From assembly GCA_937981575.1 (NCBI GenBank), contig CALJNR010000072.1, positions 1 through 64,000 on the forward strand: DNA of 64,000 bases. Reading direction: 5' to 3'. The notes under the pieces are model-generated. The model saw only the letters and a list, made by a program, of their open reading frames with translations. It was not told where the DNA came from and ran no database searches. Positions within the stretch are counted from its first letter, which is position 1, and each line of letters opens with the position of its first letter. The position numbers and the translations under genes were made by a program. Below, in pieces: positions 18,294-28,300 of this stretch. The stretch is from an uncultured Clostridia bacterium (GTDB lineage: Bacteria > Bacillota > Clostridia > Lachnospirales > Cellulosilyticaceae).

Positions 18294-19421
18294 TTAATTT
18301 GCCTCCCTTTTATAAATATTGATTCTTACAGCGGCTATTCCTAGGCAAATGAGTGTAAAACCTAAAGCAATAAGTATAATTTGAACGAGATTTTCTGCAC
18401 TTTGTTTCGTGCAAATATCTATAATTCCTGTATTAACTACCGTTATCGGAGAAAATTCAGTAAGCCTTCCAAAATCCATATTGGGATTAAACCCTCCAGA
18501 TGAGAAACACAAAATCATAATAGCCACTGACACCATGCCGCTTGAAACCTTTTCATCTTGGAACAAAGTTCCAATGCACGCTCCTAATGCTACTGCCATC
18601 ATGCTTAATAACCCCATAATAACAGCAATCTGCACAGGATTCATTCGAAAACCAATATTAAAGACTAATTCACTTGAAATCACCATAATGCAGCCCTGAA
18701 TAAAGGCTAAAATAACACCTGTAATATATTCTCCCAAATAAAGGATATTTTTAGATAGGGGCGCACTCTGTACCCTCTTTCCTACTGACTGATGAATATA
18801 ATGCATAGAAGCGCATCCATAACTTCCTGCCATAAGTACTGTAAAAGCAATCATTGTTGCTGCAATAGAAAGGACATAAAAGTTTTTGTGCGTCTTAGGC
18901 AAACGTGTAGCGTCATAATTAATTTCATTTACAGGGCTGTCTTTCTGCCCGTCTGTATCATTCTTTACAAAGGTCTCACTAAGTGCTTTATTCTCTAAAA
19001 AGGCTTTTGTAATTCCTCTAACCACCTGCGCTTTATTCTCTCCATTTTCTTCGTGCTGCAACGTTATCAAATGGTTTGTATCTATATTAACGAATACATC
19101 TATTGCCCCACTTTGAAGGGCAGCAACTTGCTTTTCATAGTTTTCTTCTATTTGATAGGTTAAACTTCCCTTCCTTTCTTTAGATACCTGATCTAAAAAA
19201 GTAAGATAGGAATCATTAAACTCTGCCTCCGCCTGGCTCCATATTCCTATTTTGATTACTTCTATTTGTTGCCCGCCATCTTTAAACCCTACATCCAGGT
19301 TGCCAAATACAGTAATAAATATAAAGGTTAAAAAGACAGGAAAAACAACCATAAATCCTAAGTTCTTATAATCTTTTAATCTCCTTAGGAGACCGTTTTT
19401 TATAATATAGAAAAGTTTCAT
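18294..19421 (-). CDS. ABC-2 type transporter permease (first)
   Basis: A 375-residue membrane subunit with the same plan as the downstream permease: N-terminal helix, long extracytoplasmic segment to about residue 185, then five helices. The ATPase gene ends 10 bp upstream, so the three genes form one transcription unit. Heterodimerisation with the second permease is inferred from their tandem arrangement. Confidence 0.88.
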   Translation of the reverse strand: MKLFYIIKNGLLRRLKDYKNLGFMVVFPVFLTFIFITVFGNLDVGFKDGGQQIEVIKIGIWSQAEAEFNDSYLTFLDQVSKERKGSLTYQIEENYEKQVAALQSGAIDVFVNIDTNHLITLQHEENGENKAQVVRGITKAFLENKALSETFVKNDTDGQKDSPVNEINYDATRLPKTHKNFYVLSIAATMIAFTVLMAGSYGCASMHYIHQSVGKRVQSAPLSKNILYLGEYITGVILAFIQGCIMVISSELVFNIGFRMNPVQIAVIMGLLSMMAVALGACIGTLFQDEKVSSGMVSVAIMILCFSSGGFNPNMDFGRLTEFSPITVVNTGIIDICTKQSAENLVQIILIALGFTLICLGIAAVRINIYKREAN

Positions 19422-19431
19422 AATCTCCCCC

Positions 19432-20367
19432 CTAGTCTCTTAAGCTTCTTCCAGTAAGCCCTAAAAATACATCCTCAAGGTTTGGTGTCTGCATCTTAAC
19501 ATCTAGAATGGCTGCATGACTGCCGGCTAAATAAGCAATAATTTTGTCCAGGCATATAACTTCCTTCCTAGAAACCACCTGAAGTGTATTATCTTTAAAA
19601 TGGATATCTTCTACCCCTTTAATATTTAGCAGCGCTTTTGTATCTACTTTGCTGATATCTTTAAGCCCAATAAGTACGACATTTTTATTATTAATGATAT
19701 CTCTTAATGAATCTGTTGTTCCTGATGCAATAACATATCCTTTATCTATTATAGCCATCCGATTACAAAGCAGTTCTGCTTCTTCCATATAATGCGTTGT
19801 ATAAATAATCGTTGCCCCATTATGGTTCAACTCTCTGATCGAGTTTAAAATATGATTTCTAGATTGTGGATCAATGCCTACAGTAGGTTCATCCATAATA
19901 ATAAGTTTTGGTGAATGCGCAATTGCACATGCTATATTTAATCTTCTTTTCATACCTCCTGAAAATGTCTTAGCCTTCTCCCTAGCCTTTTCTTCCAATC
20001 CCACAAACCCAAGAGCTCTCATCGTCTTTTCTTTTCTTTCCTTTTTTTCGATGCCATAAAGACTCGCAAAAAAACTGACATTTTCATAAGCACTCAGTTC
20101 CTCAAAAATGGCAAGATCTTGAGGCACTATTCCCATCTTTTGTTTAATTTGATTAAGACTTCCCTTAAGATCCTGATTAAAAATCTGAATACTCCCCCGA
20201 TCCTGTTTTAAAAGGCCGCTCAAAATATTAATAGTTGTGCTTTTTCCTGCTCCATTAGGTCCCAGAAGACCAAATATTTCTCCTTCATCTATCCCCAAAT
20301 TAAGGTTGTTCAATGCCACATTATCCCCAAAACTTTTGTATAAGTTGTTAATTTGTACAATCTTCAT
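19432..20367 (-). CDS. ABC transporter ATP-binding protein (ABC-2 exporter)
   Basis: A 311-residue ATPase with Walker A GLLGPNGAGKSTT, signature FSGGMKRRLNIA, Walker B LIIMDEPTVGID and switch His in TTHYMEE. The C-terminal 80 residues are the DrrA/CcmA-like extension. Two ATGs are possible; the second (20367) has AGGAGG at 6 nt and is chosen. This is the first gene of the operon, behind a promoter region with overlapping palindromes. Confidence 0.93.
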   Translation of the reverse strand: MKIVQINNLYKSFGDNVALNNLNLGIDEGEIFGLLGPNGAGKSTTINILSGLLKQDRGSIQIFNQDLKGSLNQIKQKMGIVPQDLAIFEELSAYENVSFFASLYGIEKKERKEKTMRALGFVGLEEKAREKAKTFSGGMKRRLNIACAIAHSPKLIIMDEPTVGIDPQSRNHILNSIRELNHNGATIIYTTHYMEEAELLCNRMAIIDKGYVIASGTTDSLRDIINNKNVVLIGLKDISKVDTKALLNIKGVEDIHFKDNTLQVVSRKEVICLDKIIAYLAGSHAAILDVKMQTPNLEDVFLGLTGRSLRD

Positions 20368-20409
20368 AGCCATCCTCCTTAATACATATCAATTAATCTT
20401 TATAGATTT

Positions 20410-20478
20410 ATTATATACAGTGACCCCGTATCCCTTTTAGTAGCAAAGGTCATATCTTAATATGACAAAGGTCATATT
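20410..20478 (-). promoter_or_regulatory. ABC operon control region with overlapping palindromes
   Basis: GTCATAT-CTTA-ATATGAC (20449-20466) and AATATGAC-AAAG-GTCATATT (20459-20478) overlap and share their middle arm, and AAAGGTCATAT is directly repeated 22 bp apart. A TATAAT -10 lies at 20410-20415. The arrangement suggests an operator between the exporter and the divergent ytaF gene. No dedicated regulator gene is adjacent. Confidence 0.55.
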
Positions 20479-20584
20479 ATTGATAATAAAACTTGGATTA
20501 AATACTATTTTCCTTAAACAAGTTTACTTTTTACATTTATTTCCATATGATAATATAGACCCTACTGCTTAAGAGGAACTTGTC

Positions 20585-21208
20585 ATGATAGAAACAATTG
20601 TATTGGTTATTTCTGTATGTATTGATGGCTTCTTAGCAAGCTTTGCATACGGTACAAGTAAAATTAAGATTCCATTTTTATCCGGAGCCGTTATTACTTG
20701 TATTTCTACTTTATTTTTAGTTATTGCTCTTTCCTTAGGCAGCCTTATAAAAACTTTGCTGCCTGACAGCTTGACTCTTGGTATATGCTTTGGTATTCTC
20801 TTTGTTTTAGGGGTAACAAGATTATTTGAAGGTCTTCTCAAAAGCTTTCTAAATAAAAAGGCCTCTTCTCCCAATCATATAGAGTTCACTTTATTTGATT
20901 TTAGGCTTATACTTAACGTTTATGCAGATGCCACCCTAGCAGATATTGATCATTCTAAAATTCTTAGTATGAAGGAATCTCTTTACCTAGGCATTGCCTT
21001 ATCCTTAGATAGCCTGGTAATAGGCATAGGAGCTGGACTTGACAGCTTTAATATTTTAGAAGTCACTCTCTTTTCATTAGTATTTAACGCCTTAGCCCTG
21101 CTCGCAGGGTGTCTGACTGGCAGAAAATTTGCTGAGAGGTTAAATGTTGATTTATCTTGGATGAGCGGCGTTGTACTTATTATTTTAGCTATCCTAAAAT
21201 TAACATAA
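20585..21208 (+). CDS. ytaF: Sporulation membrane protein YtaF (MntP-like)
   Basis: A 207-residue membrane protein of the MntP/YtaF superfamily. It has two similar halves of three helices, each beginning with an Asp-containing motif (VCIDGFLASFAYG and LSLDSLVIGIGAG). YtaF is conserved in endospore formers; its biochemical role is unclear, and relatives export manganese. It is one of the few plus-strand genes, transcribed divergently from the ABC-2 operon. AAGAGGAAC precedes the ATG. Confidence 0.88.
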   Translation: MIETIVLVISVCIDGFLASFAYGTSKIKIPFLSGAVITCISTLFLVIALSLGSLIKTLLPDSLTLGICFGILFVLGVTRLFEGLLKSFLNKKASSPNHIEFTLFDFRLILNVYADATLADIDHSKILSMKESLYLGIALSLDSLVIGIGAGLDSFNILEVTLFSLVFNALALLAGCLTGRKFAERLNVDLSWMSGVVLIILAILKLT

Positions 21209-21300
21209 GCATCCTAAGCAAACATATAAACTATGCTTGCGAATATATAATAGTAAAGTCTATCCCTTTCCTTACAAGTCAAACTTTGCTATCTTCAAAA

Positions 21301-21336
21301 AAACTCCCGGGTTTATTATCTTAACCCAGGGAGTTT
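21301..21336. terminator. Bidirectional terminator between ytaF and the chemoreceptor gene
   Basis: AAACTCCC-GGGTT and AACCC-A-GGGAGTTT pair with one bulge in the gap between two convergent genes. Confidence 0.7.
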
Positions 21337-21342
21337 CTATAA

Positions 21343-23052
21343 TTAAATATTAAATTCACCAATCATGCTATTGAGTTCATCTGCGAGTACTCTAAGCTGC
21401 TCTAAATGAGATGAAATTTCCTGAACACAAGCATCTTGAGTTAAAACTGCCGACTGTGTCTCTTGAATACTAGCTGAAGTTTCTTCAGAAATAGTTGAGA
21501 TTCTTTCCAAAAACTCTCTCGCACTTTTTGCATTATCTTCAACAACATCTAGATTCTTGTCAATAGCAATTGCCTTGCGTTCTATATCATGAGCCTCTTC
21601 ATTAATCTTAACGAATTCCTCTCCCGTACTTTTTATCTGCTTGGTTCCCTCCTCAACTTGACTGTAGCTGTTATTGAGGGCAACTGCAACAGCTTGAGTT
21701 TCATCTTGAATAGCCTGAGTAATACTTTCTATATCTAATACAGATTTACTTACTTGTTCTGCAAGCTTTCTTATTTCATCTGCAACAACTGCAAAACCTC
21801 TGCCTGCCTCCCCCGCCCGGGCTGCTTCAATAGAAGCATTAAGCGCAAGCAAATTGGTCTGTGCAGATATACCGCTAATGACATCTGTAAGCGAAGAAAT
21901 TCCTTTTGAATGCTCTTCTAATTGCCCTATCTTAGCTACTGAATCATGTACAACCTCTCTGATGCCATCCATAATACGCATTGAATTTTCCATACTTTTA
22001 TTCCCGCGATTAGATATTTCATGCAGTTTTAATGATGCCTTTGAAAGCTCACGGCTCTGACTGTTAGTATCTATAATCTGCGTTGTTAACTCCTCGATAT
22101 TCATAACAATACTGTTAAGGTCTTCCGCCTGTTCATTTACAGCTATAGCTAAATGCTGCATTGTTTCACTAATTTCATTGCTGTTGTGGCTGACCTGACT
22201 TGTTGAATGCGTTACCATTTCCCTTTTACTGTTTAATGCCTTAGATACTTCTGTCATTTCAAAAACAATAGCTTTTAAAGTATCTAATACACTATTTACT
22301 GCTTCAGACAAGGCCCCTATTTCATCTTTGCTTTTAATGTTAATCTTGTTGACATTAAGATTTTTATGAGAAATTTCTTCATTGATATGTAAAAGTTTTT
22401 TTAGCTGCTTGCTTACTTTTGATGTGAGGATATAGATCCACACAAAAGCAATCGCTATAGCTCCTAAAATAAGTATAACAACAATTATCGCAGTCGATTT
22501 TAATATAGTGTATAAATTCGAATTAGCAGCAGCTTTATCCTCATTAAATCGATCAATAATACCATTATAAATATTGATTACTTCTCTATTAAATGCAATA
22601 TATTCCTGCCTTGCTGGTATGAATACAGCTCTTAAATTTCTAGCAACGCTAGGAACAATTTTTTCTTCAAAGATTGTTTTTAATTTGTCTGTTCTTTCTT
22701 GTGTAATCAGAATCTGATCTTTAATCTCTGGATCCGCCACATTAGCTATCAAATCATCCTGCATTACTTTAATCTCTTCAATTAACTCATTATAAGTCTT
22801 AATGGTTTCAGTTTTACCGAAGGAAAGGAATTCAGCAACTATTACATCTGCCTGCATATATTTTGTCTGCAGTTCACTCATTTTTTGAACTTTTAAATCT
22901 TCTTCTGTTAATAATTCAATTTTAGCTTGAACGTCATCCATTTTTTGATTGACAATTAAAATAACCCCTAAAAAAAGCAACCCACTTACTAATAAACTAA
23001 TCTGATACTTTCTAATTAAGCGCAAATTGAATAAATCAATACTTTTTTTCAT
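21343..23052 (-). CDS. Methyl-accepting chemotaxis protein
   Basis: A 569-residue chemoreceptor. Helix 1 is at about 18-38. A four-helix-bundle-like ligand domain with many charged residues fills 39-185, and helix 2 is at about 188-212. HAMP follows, then the signalling domain with the conserved hairpin tip [20 protein letters not shown]. It would sense an unknown ligand outside the cell and act through CheA/CheW. A TTG at 23073 is in frame, but the ATG at 23052 follows GTGGGG and begins the basic N-terminus MKKSIDLFN. No chemotaxis genes are nearby, so it is an orphan receptor. Confidence 0.93.
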   Translation of the reverse strand: MKKSIDLFNLRLIRKYQISLLVSGLLFLGVILIVNQKMDDVQAKIELLTEEDLKVQKMSELQTKYMQADVIVAEFLSFGKTETIKTYNELIEEIKVMQDDLIANVADPEIKDQILITQERTDKLKTIFEEKIVPSVARNLRAVFIPARQEYIAFNREVINIYNGIIDRFNEDKAAANSNLYTILKSTAIIVVILILGAIAIAFVWIYILTSKVSKQLKKLLHINEEISHKNLNVNKINIKSKDEIGALSEAVNSVLDTLKAIVFEMTEVSKALNSKREMVTHSTSQVSHNSNEISETMQHLAIAVNEQAEDLNSIVMNIEELTTQIIDTNSQSRELSKASLKLHEISNRGNKSMENSMRIMDGIREVVHDSVAKIGQLEEHSKGISSLTDVISGISAQTNLLALNASIEAARAGEAGRGFAVVADEIRKLAEQVSKSVLDIESITQAIQDETQAVAVALNNSYSQVEEGTKQIKSTGEEFVKINEEAHDIERKAIAIDKNLDVVEDNAKSAREFLERISTISEETSASIQETQSAVLTQDACVQEISSHLEQLRVLADELNSMIGEFNI

Positions 23053-23226
23053 ATTTTCCCCACTTTCTGACAAATTATTATTAAATACAAAACTTGACCC
23101 TCATGCTTTTTATATCTTATTACCAATACTTCTGCTTATTATATATTAAAATATATCATAAAATCACAAAAAATTAAAGCCTTTATCCGACATTCATCGA
23201 AATAAAAGCTTACTTTTTTTCTGATA

Positions 23227-23853
23227 TTAATTTGTGCTATTTAAGTAGGCGATAGCAATCTGTGTGCGATGTTTTAAGTTCATTTTTGACAAAATGGAAG
23301 TGATATAATTTTTAACAGTTCCTTCTGATATAAAAAGCTTATCTGCGATTTCTTTATTTGAAAGTCCCTCTGCAATCTGCTCTGCAATTTCCATTTCTCT
23401 GCTAGATAAACCATAACTTATCATTCCCTTGTTGCTTTTGAAAGTGCTTAGTCTGCTAATAACCTCAGTTTCAAATACTCCGTTACCAGCAGAAATGGAT
23501 CTAATTGCTGCAATAATTTTATCTGGTGTACTGTTTTTGAGTAAAAATCCTGAAGCTCCTTCAGCAATAGCTGCCTTGACATGGTCATCTTCATCAAAAG
23601 TTGTAAGCACTAAGACCTTTAGATCTTCTTTTAAAAACCCTCGGGCATTTAAATACTTCATAACTTCTATACCATCCATAACTGGCATCCTCAAGTCCAG
23701 CAAAATAATGTCAGCTGGGTTTTCGTTTATAAAATCAATGCATGCTTTTCCATTTTGAACAGTTCCTATGACTTCAATATCCTGCTCTGCTCCAATAATT
23801 ATTTTAAGACTTTCTCTTATCAGCGTATCATCATCTACTATAAGCAATCTCAT
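23227..23853 (-). CDS. NarL/LuxR-family response regulator
   Basis: A 208-residue regulator. The receiver domain (1-120) has the acidic pocket IVDDD, phosphoacceptor Asp in IILLDLRMPVMDG, Thr in LTTFDEDDH and Lys in FLLKNS. The LuxR-type helix-turn-helix (about 145-205) has LSSREMEIAEQIAEGLSNKE. The gene overlaps the kinase gene upstream by 4 bp (ATGA), so the pair is co-translated. Targets are unknown. Confidence 0.94.
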   Translation of the reverse strand: MRLLIVDDDTLIRESLKIIIGAEQDIEVIGTVQNGKACIDFINENPADIILLDLRMPVMDGIEVMKYLNARGFLKEDLKVLVLTTFDEDDHVKAAIAEGASGFLLKNSTPDKIIAAIRSISAGNGVFETEVISRLSTFKSNKGMISYGLSSREMEIAEQIAEGLSNKEIADKLFISEGTVKNYITSILSKMNLKHRTQIAIAYLNSTN

Positions 23854-24962
23854 TTTATCTCACCCCTATTTATGATCATTAAAGTTTCAAACCCCTCATT
23901 TGTATTAATTACTAACCGTCCGTTGATACTTTGAGTGCGCTCTTCTATCCCCATAAGGCCTAATCCTTTTTCAAAGTATGCTTGAGGTTCCCCGTTATCT
24001 TTAAACTGTACTTTAATAATCTTATGAAATACTTCAATTTTGACCCTTAGTCTGTCTGCTTTAGAATACTTTAGAAGGTTAGTAACAGTTTCTCTTAAGT
24101 TTTGAGCAATAACGTGCCACACATTAAGGCTGATTGCACTTAAGTCACCTTCAAAAGAAAACTCCGTTTCAACAAGTGAATTCCGGCTAAGTTCATCTAG
24201 AATATATTTAATCTGATTGATACCAAGCTCCGACTGCTCCGGTTTAATCTCTCTTAAGGTCCCCCTGATATCATCCATCCCGCTTCTTAGGTTTTGTATC
24301 GTCCCTTCCAGCATTTTAAGGGCATCTTCTTGACTTGTATGTAATATAATTTTAGCAGCTTCTAACTGCATAATATTAGCAGCTAAAGTATGCCCTATTT
24401 TATCATGAAGTTTTTGTACCAAAATATTTCTTTCCTGAATTTTAGTCGCTTCTTCAATCTGGCTTACTTCTTTTTGTACATATTCTATTTTTCTGTTCGC
24501 CTTATTCAGTTTATCTCTTAACTGCTCATTCGTTTTTTTAAATCCATTTATCTTTTCTTCATATTTTGACAAAGTTCCTAAAACGATAATAACCAGAACA
24601 AGTAAAGTGCCCTGCTCTATAATAAGCCCCGGCTGAAGAATAATCAGAAAAACAAGCAGCACAGAAGTTGTCAAAAGCATCACTTCCTGCTTATATCTTG
24701 AAGTAAATTCTGCGTTTACAGCTGCCGCCATAATCCAAAAACCACTATTTACAAAAAAAGCTGCTCCTGCTAACAACATAATATCCAAAACATATAAAAA
24801 ACATTTTAATCCTCCTTGGCTTCTTAGGCGCATCATCAGATATAAAATAAGATGTACTACAACGCTTCCTAGAACTAAAACGATTCCCTGAAATGAGCCC
24901 TGTGCCTTGTAAAAGATATGAAAACTTAATATAAGCTGTAATAAAATACAGATAGAATCCAC
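23850..24962 (-). CDS. NarL-type sensor histidine kinase
   Basis: A 370-residue membrane kinase of the LiaS/DesK kind. About five to six helices lie in residues 1-130, followed by a coiled coil (about 135-175). The HisKA_3 dimerisation helix has the phosphoacceptor His in LVQKLHDKIGHTL. The HATPase domain has N-box NLRETVTNLLKYSKA and G-box GLGLMGIEERTQ. No large extracellular domain is present, so it probably senses a membrane event. The start is GTG at 24962 after AAGGAG. It pairs with the response regulator by 4-bp overlap. Confidence 0.92.
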   Translation of the reverse strand: MDSICILLQLILSFHIFYKAQGSFQGIVLVLGSVVVHLILYLMMRLRSQGGLKCFLYVLDIMLLAGAAFFVNSGFWIMAAAVNAEFTSRYKQEVMLLTTSVLLVFLIILQPGLIIEQGTLLVLVIIVLGTLSKYEEKINGFKKTNEQLRDKLNKANRKIEYVQKEVSQIEEATKIQERNILVQKLHDKIGHTLAANIMQLEAAKIILHTSQEDALKMLEGTIQNLRSGMDDIRGTLREIKPEQSELGINQIKYILDELSRNSLVETEFSFEGDLSAISLNVWHVIAQNLRETVTNLLKYSKADRLRVKIEVFHKIIKVQFKDNGEPQAYFEKGLGLMGIEERTQSINGRLVINTNEGFETLMIINRGEIK

Positions 24963-25305
24963 TTGTTTCTCCTTCTCTTAAGCCATTTGTCATCTTTATC
25001 ATTATTATAGTCACCGGTGATTCCATTTTACAAGTAAGATTTATAAAATAGTCCCTATGTCCAAATATCCTGTTCTTACAAAATGCTTATTTAAGTTCAT
25101 ATCTTATTCAAGATACATAAGAGCAATAAAATATATACTTTTATTATAGACCAAGTTTAATAGAATAAATATCTGTATGAGCAAAAGGTTTGGAATGTAT
25201 AATGATTCCAAACCTTTTAGGATTAAATGAATTATAAATGCTCTCAAATGTTGTAAACTTAAAATCGTTTCCCCTTAGTATTTTCTGTTCCTTGCATTTT
25301 CTTTT
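24963..25305. other. Gene-free stretch upstream of the kinase gene
   Basis: About 340 bp, AT-rich, without a supported gene. It contains the terminator of the UvrA-like gene at 25183-25218; the kinase promoter must also be here but is not distinct. Confidence 0.5.
25183..25218 (-). terminator. Terminator after the TrmO-UvrA fusion gene
   Basis: AAAAGGTTTGGAA and TTCCAAACCTTTT form a perfect 13-bp stem about 90 nt past the stop codon. Confidence 0.72.
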
Positions 25306-28300
25306 TTAATATATATTTCTAAGCATTTGCCCTGTTATGCTCTTTGGATTTGCAATGATCTCAGAGAGCGTTCCTTCTGCCATCACACAGCCTCCTTTGT
25401 CTCCCCCTTCTGGACCGAGGTCAATAATCCAATCTGCATTTCTTGCAATATCTAAGTTATGCTCAATAACAATGACCGTATTGCCAAGCTTTGTAATGTG
25501 TCTCAGTATATTAAGCAGGTTTTGTACATCAATAAAATGAAGCCCAGTTGTTGGCTCATCGAGTATATAAAGCGTCTTTCCTGTATCGGTTTTGCTAAGT
25601 TCTTTAGCCAACTTGATTCTCTGAGCTTCTCCCCCTGATAAGGTCAGTGCACTTTGCCCAAGCCTCAGATACCCTAGCCCTACATCTTTTAACATCTCTA
25701 ATATCTTCACAATTTTAGGCTGCTCCTTAAAAAAGCTGCATGCTTTTTCAATGCTCATATCCAGCACATCAGCTACGGTCAGCTCATTATATTTCACTTC
25801 CAAGGTTTCAGGATTAAACCGCTTGCCATGGCAGCTTGGGCAGTCTGCCCATACATCTGGCATAAAGTGCATAGGGATGCACCTTCGCCCTTCGCCCCCG
25901 CAAGTTTCACACTGTCCTTCTTTACTGTTAAAGCTAAATCTATTTGGCTTGTATCCTCTCATTTTAGCTTCCGGTGTTTTTGAAAACAACTCTCTAATGA
26001 GATCAAAAACCCCTGTATAAGTAGCAGGATTCGACCTGGGCGTTCGGCCTATCGGAAGCTGAGTGATTCTGATGACCTTATCAATATGAGTGAGTCCTTC
26101 TATTTTTGCATAAGCTCCTCCTGGTTCCTCTTCTTGATTTAAAAACCTTGCAAGGGCAGGATAAAGCGTCTGGGAAACGAGACTGCTCTTACCTGAACCA
26201 CTTACCCCCGTAACACAAGTCAATGCGCCTATAGGAAAGTTCACACTGATATTTTTGAGATTATGATGACTCGCTCCAATAATACGAATGGCAGCCTTTT
26301 CCTCTCTTACTCTTTTTTCTTCTGCCTGAGTAATTTGTTTTGCTCCGCTTAAATAATGCCCAGTCACAGAACCCGGATGATGCATAATATCATTAGGTGT
26401 TCCTTCAGCTACCACTTTGCCTCCCTCAGTACCTGCTCCTGGTCCAACATCAATAATATGATCTGCCGCAAGCATAATATCCCTGTCATGCTCTACGATT
26501 ACAACAGTATTGCCTTCATCTCGGATACGCTTTATAGCTTTTAACAAATGCTGGTGATCTCTAGGATGAAGTCCCATAGAAGGCTCGTCTAAGATATAAA
26601 GCAGCTGTGTCAGCCCTCCTCCCAGTTGAGCCGCAAGCCTGAGCCTTTGGGCTTCTCCTCCCGAAAGTGTAGGCGCGGCTCTATCCAATGACAAATAAGC
26701 AAGTCCTACATCTATTAAATGCTGGAGCCTCTTATTAAGTTCACGTATTACAGGCAGAGCTACTTGAAACGCTTCTTCGGTGAGACCTTTCGGAAGTTTA
26801 ATGCTCCAATGCTGAAGCTCCTCTATTGTCATTTTAGCAGCTTCCGGAAATCTAGTCCCTCCAATAGTTACTAATCGGCCCTCCTCACTTAGTCTTTCCC
26901 CATGACATTTTGGACACTCTTTTTGTCTCATAAATGCATCTGATATTTTGCTGGCAGTAGATCCGCTGTTTTCACGGAATAGACGTTTGATAATATGATA
27001 GGCCCCTTCGACGGGTCTTACAATCTCACCTCTTCTGCCATTAGGATTTTCATAAACAAAGCGTACTTCCTTCCCCTTTGAGCCATAAATAGCCTGCTTC
27101 TTAAAATCTTCCGGCAGCCGGTTCCATGGCATTTCCAAATCAATCCCCATATCTGCTGCCAGCGCCAAAAACTCTCCCTTCATCCAATTAGCATTAGGCT
27201 TTTCTCTGTGTTTTCTTAGGTTGCCCCACCACTTGGATGCCCCATCAAGCACAGATAAATGAGGCTGATCAATAATTAAATCCACATCTACTTCCAGCTT
27301 CACCCCAAGACCTTTACATACAGGGCACATGCTTTCTGGGTTATTAAAACTAAAAAGCGAAGGGGTAAGCTTAAATAAAATGGTATTGCACCGGTAACAC
27401 ATCTGCCTTGACTGCAACAAAAATTCTGACTTTTCATTTACCGTTAAAACAATAGCGCCATTTCCTTTATTCAGTCCTTCTCTGACATATTGCCTTACCA
27501 TTTTAACAAATATACTTCTTTCATTACTTTCTTCTTCCGGCACCCTATAGTTTGATAGCAACGACTCCTTCTCTAATGGTGCCACACTAAACAAAGTTCC
27601 AGGCAGCAAGGTGCAGATTAAATCTTCCATTTCACCAGCACTTAAAACACTTACAGAATGCTTACACTGCGGACAGTGCCTCGTCCCAATTTTTGAAAAA
27701 AGCAACTTTAAATAATCATATAAATCCGTAAGGGTCCCCACAGTGGACCTGGGATTTTGACTAATACTTTTTTGAGAAACGGCTATCGCAGGCGGTAAGC
27801 CGCAAATCTGATCCACATCAGGTTTTTCAAGCTGACTTCCTGTCATTCCCGAAGAATGGGATAAGCTCTCTACAAATCTTCTTTGGCTTTCAGCGTATAA
27901 CGTATCAAAAGCTAAACTGGATTTGCCGCTTCCACTCACCCCTGTGATAACTGTTATTTTGTTTTTAGGAATAGACAAATTAACATTTCTTAAATTATTC
28001 TGTCTTGCCCCTTGGATAACTATTTCATTCAAGCTGTCTAAACGATCTATTCTATTTTCTTTCAATAAGTTCTCTATATCTTTTTCCCCAACTGGTTTTG
28101 CTTTTAGAAAGTCCTGTAAGTTGCCTAGCTTAGAAGAAGCAGACTCCTGCTCTTCCTTTTTAGACTCTGTCTCTTTTTCACTCACCCATTCAGGCCAATG
28201 GTTCACCCAGCTTGGAACACGAAATGCTTTAACCCTGTCCAAGCTTGGAATATAGGGCCTAAGTGCTATAAAGGATGTTTTATCCAGTGCATCAAGCTCA

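Noticed and set aside
20569-20874. 101-codon minus-strand frame opposite ytaF
   Set aside because: It is antisense to a well-conserved protein and lacks a start signal.
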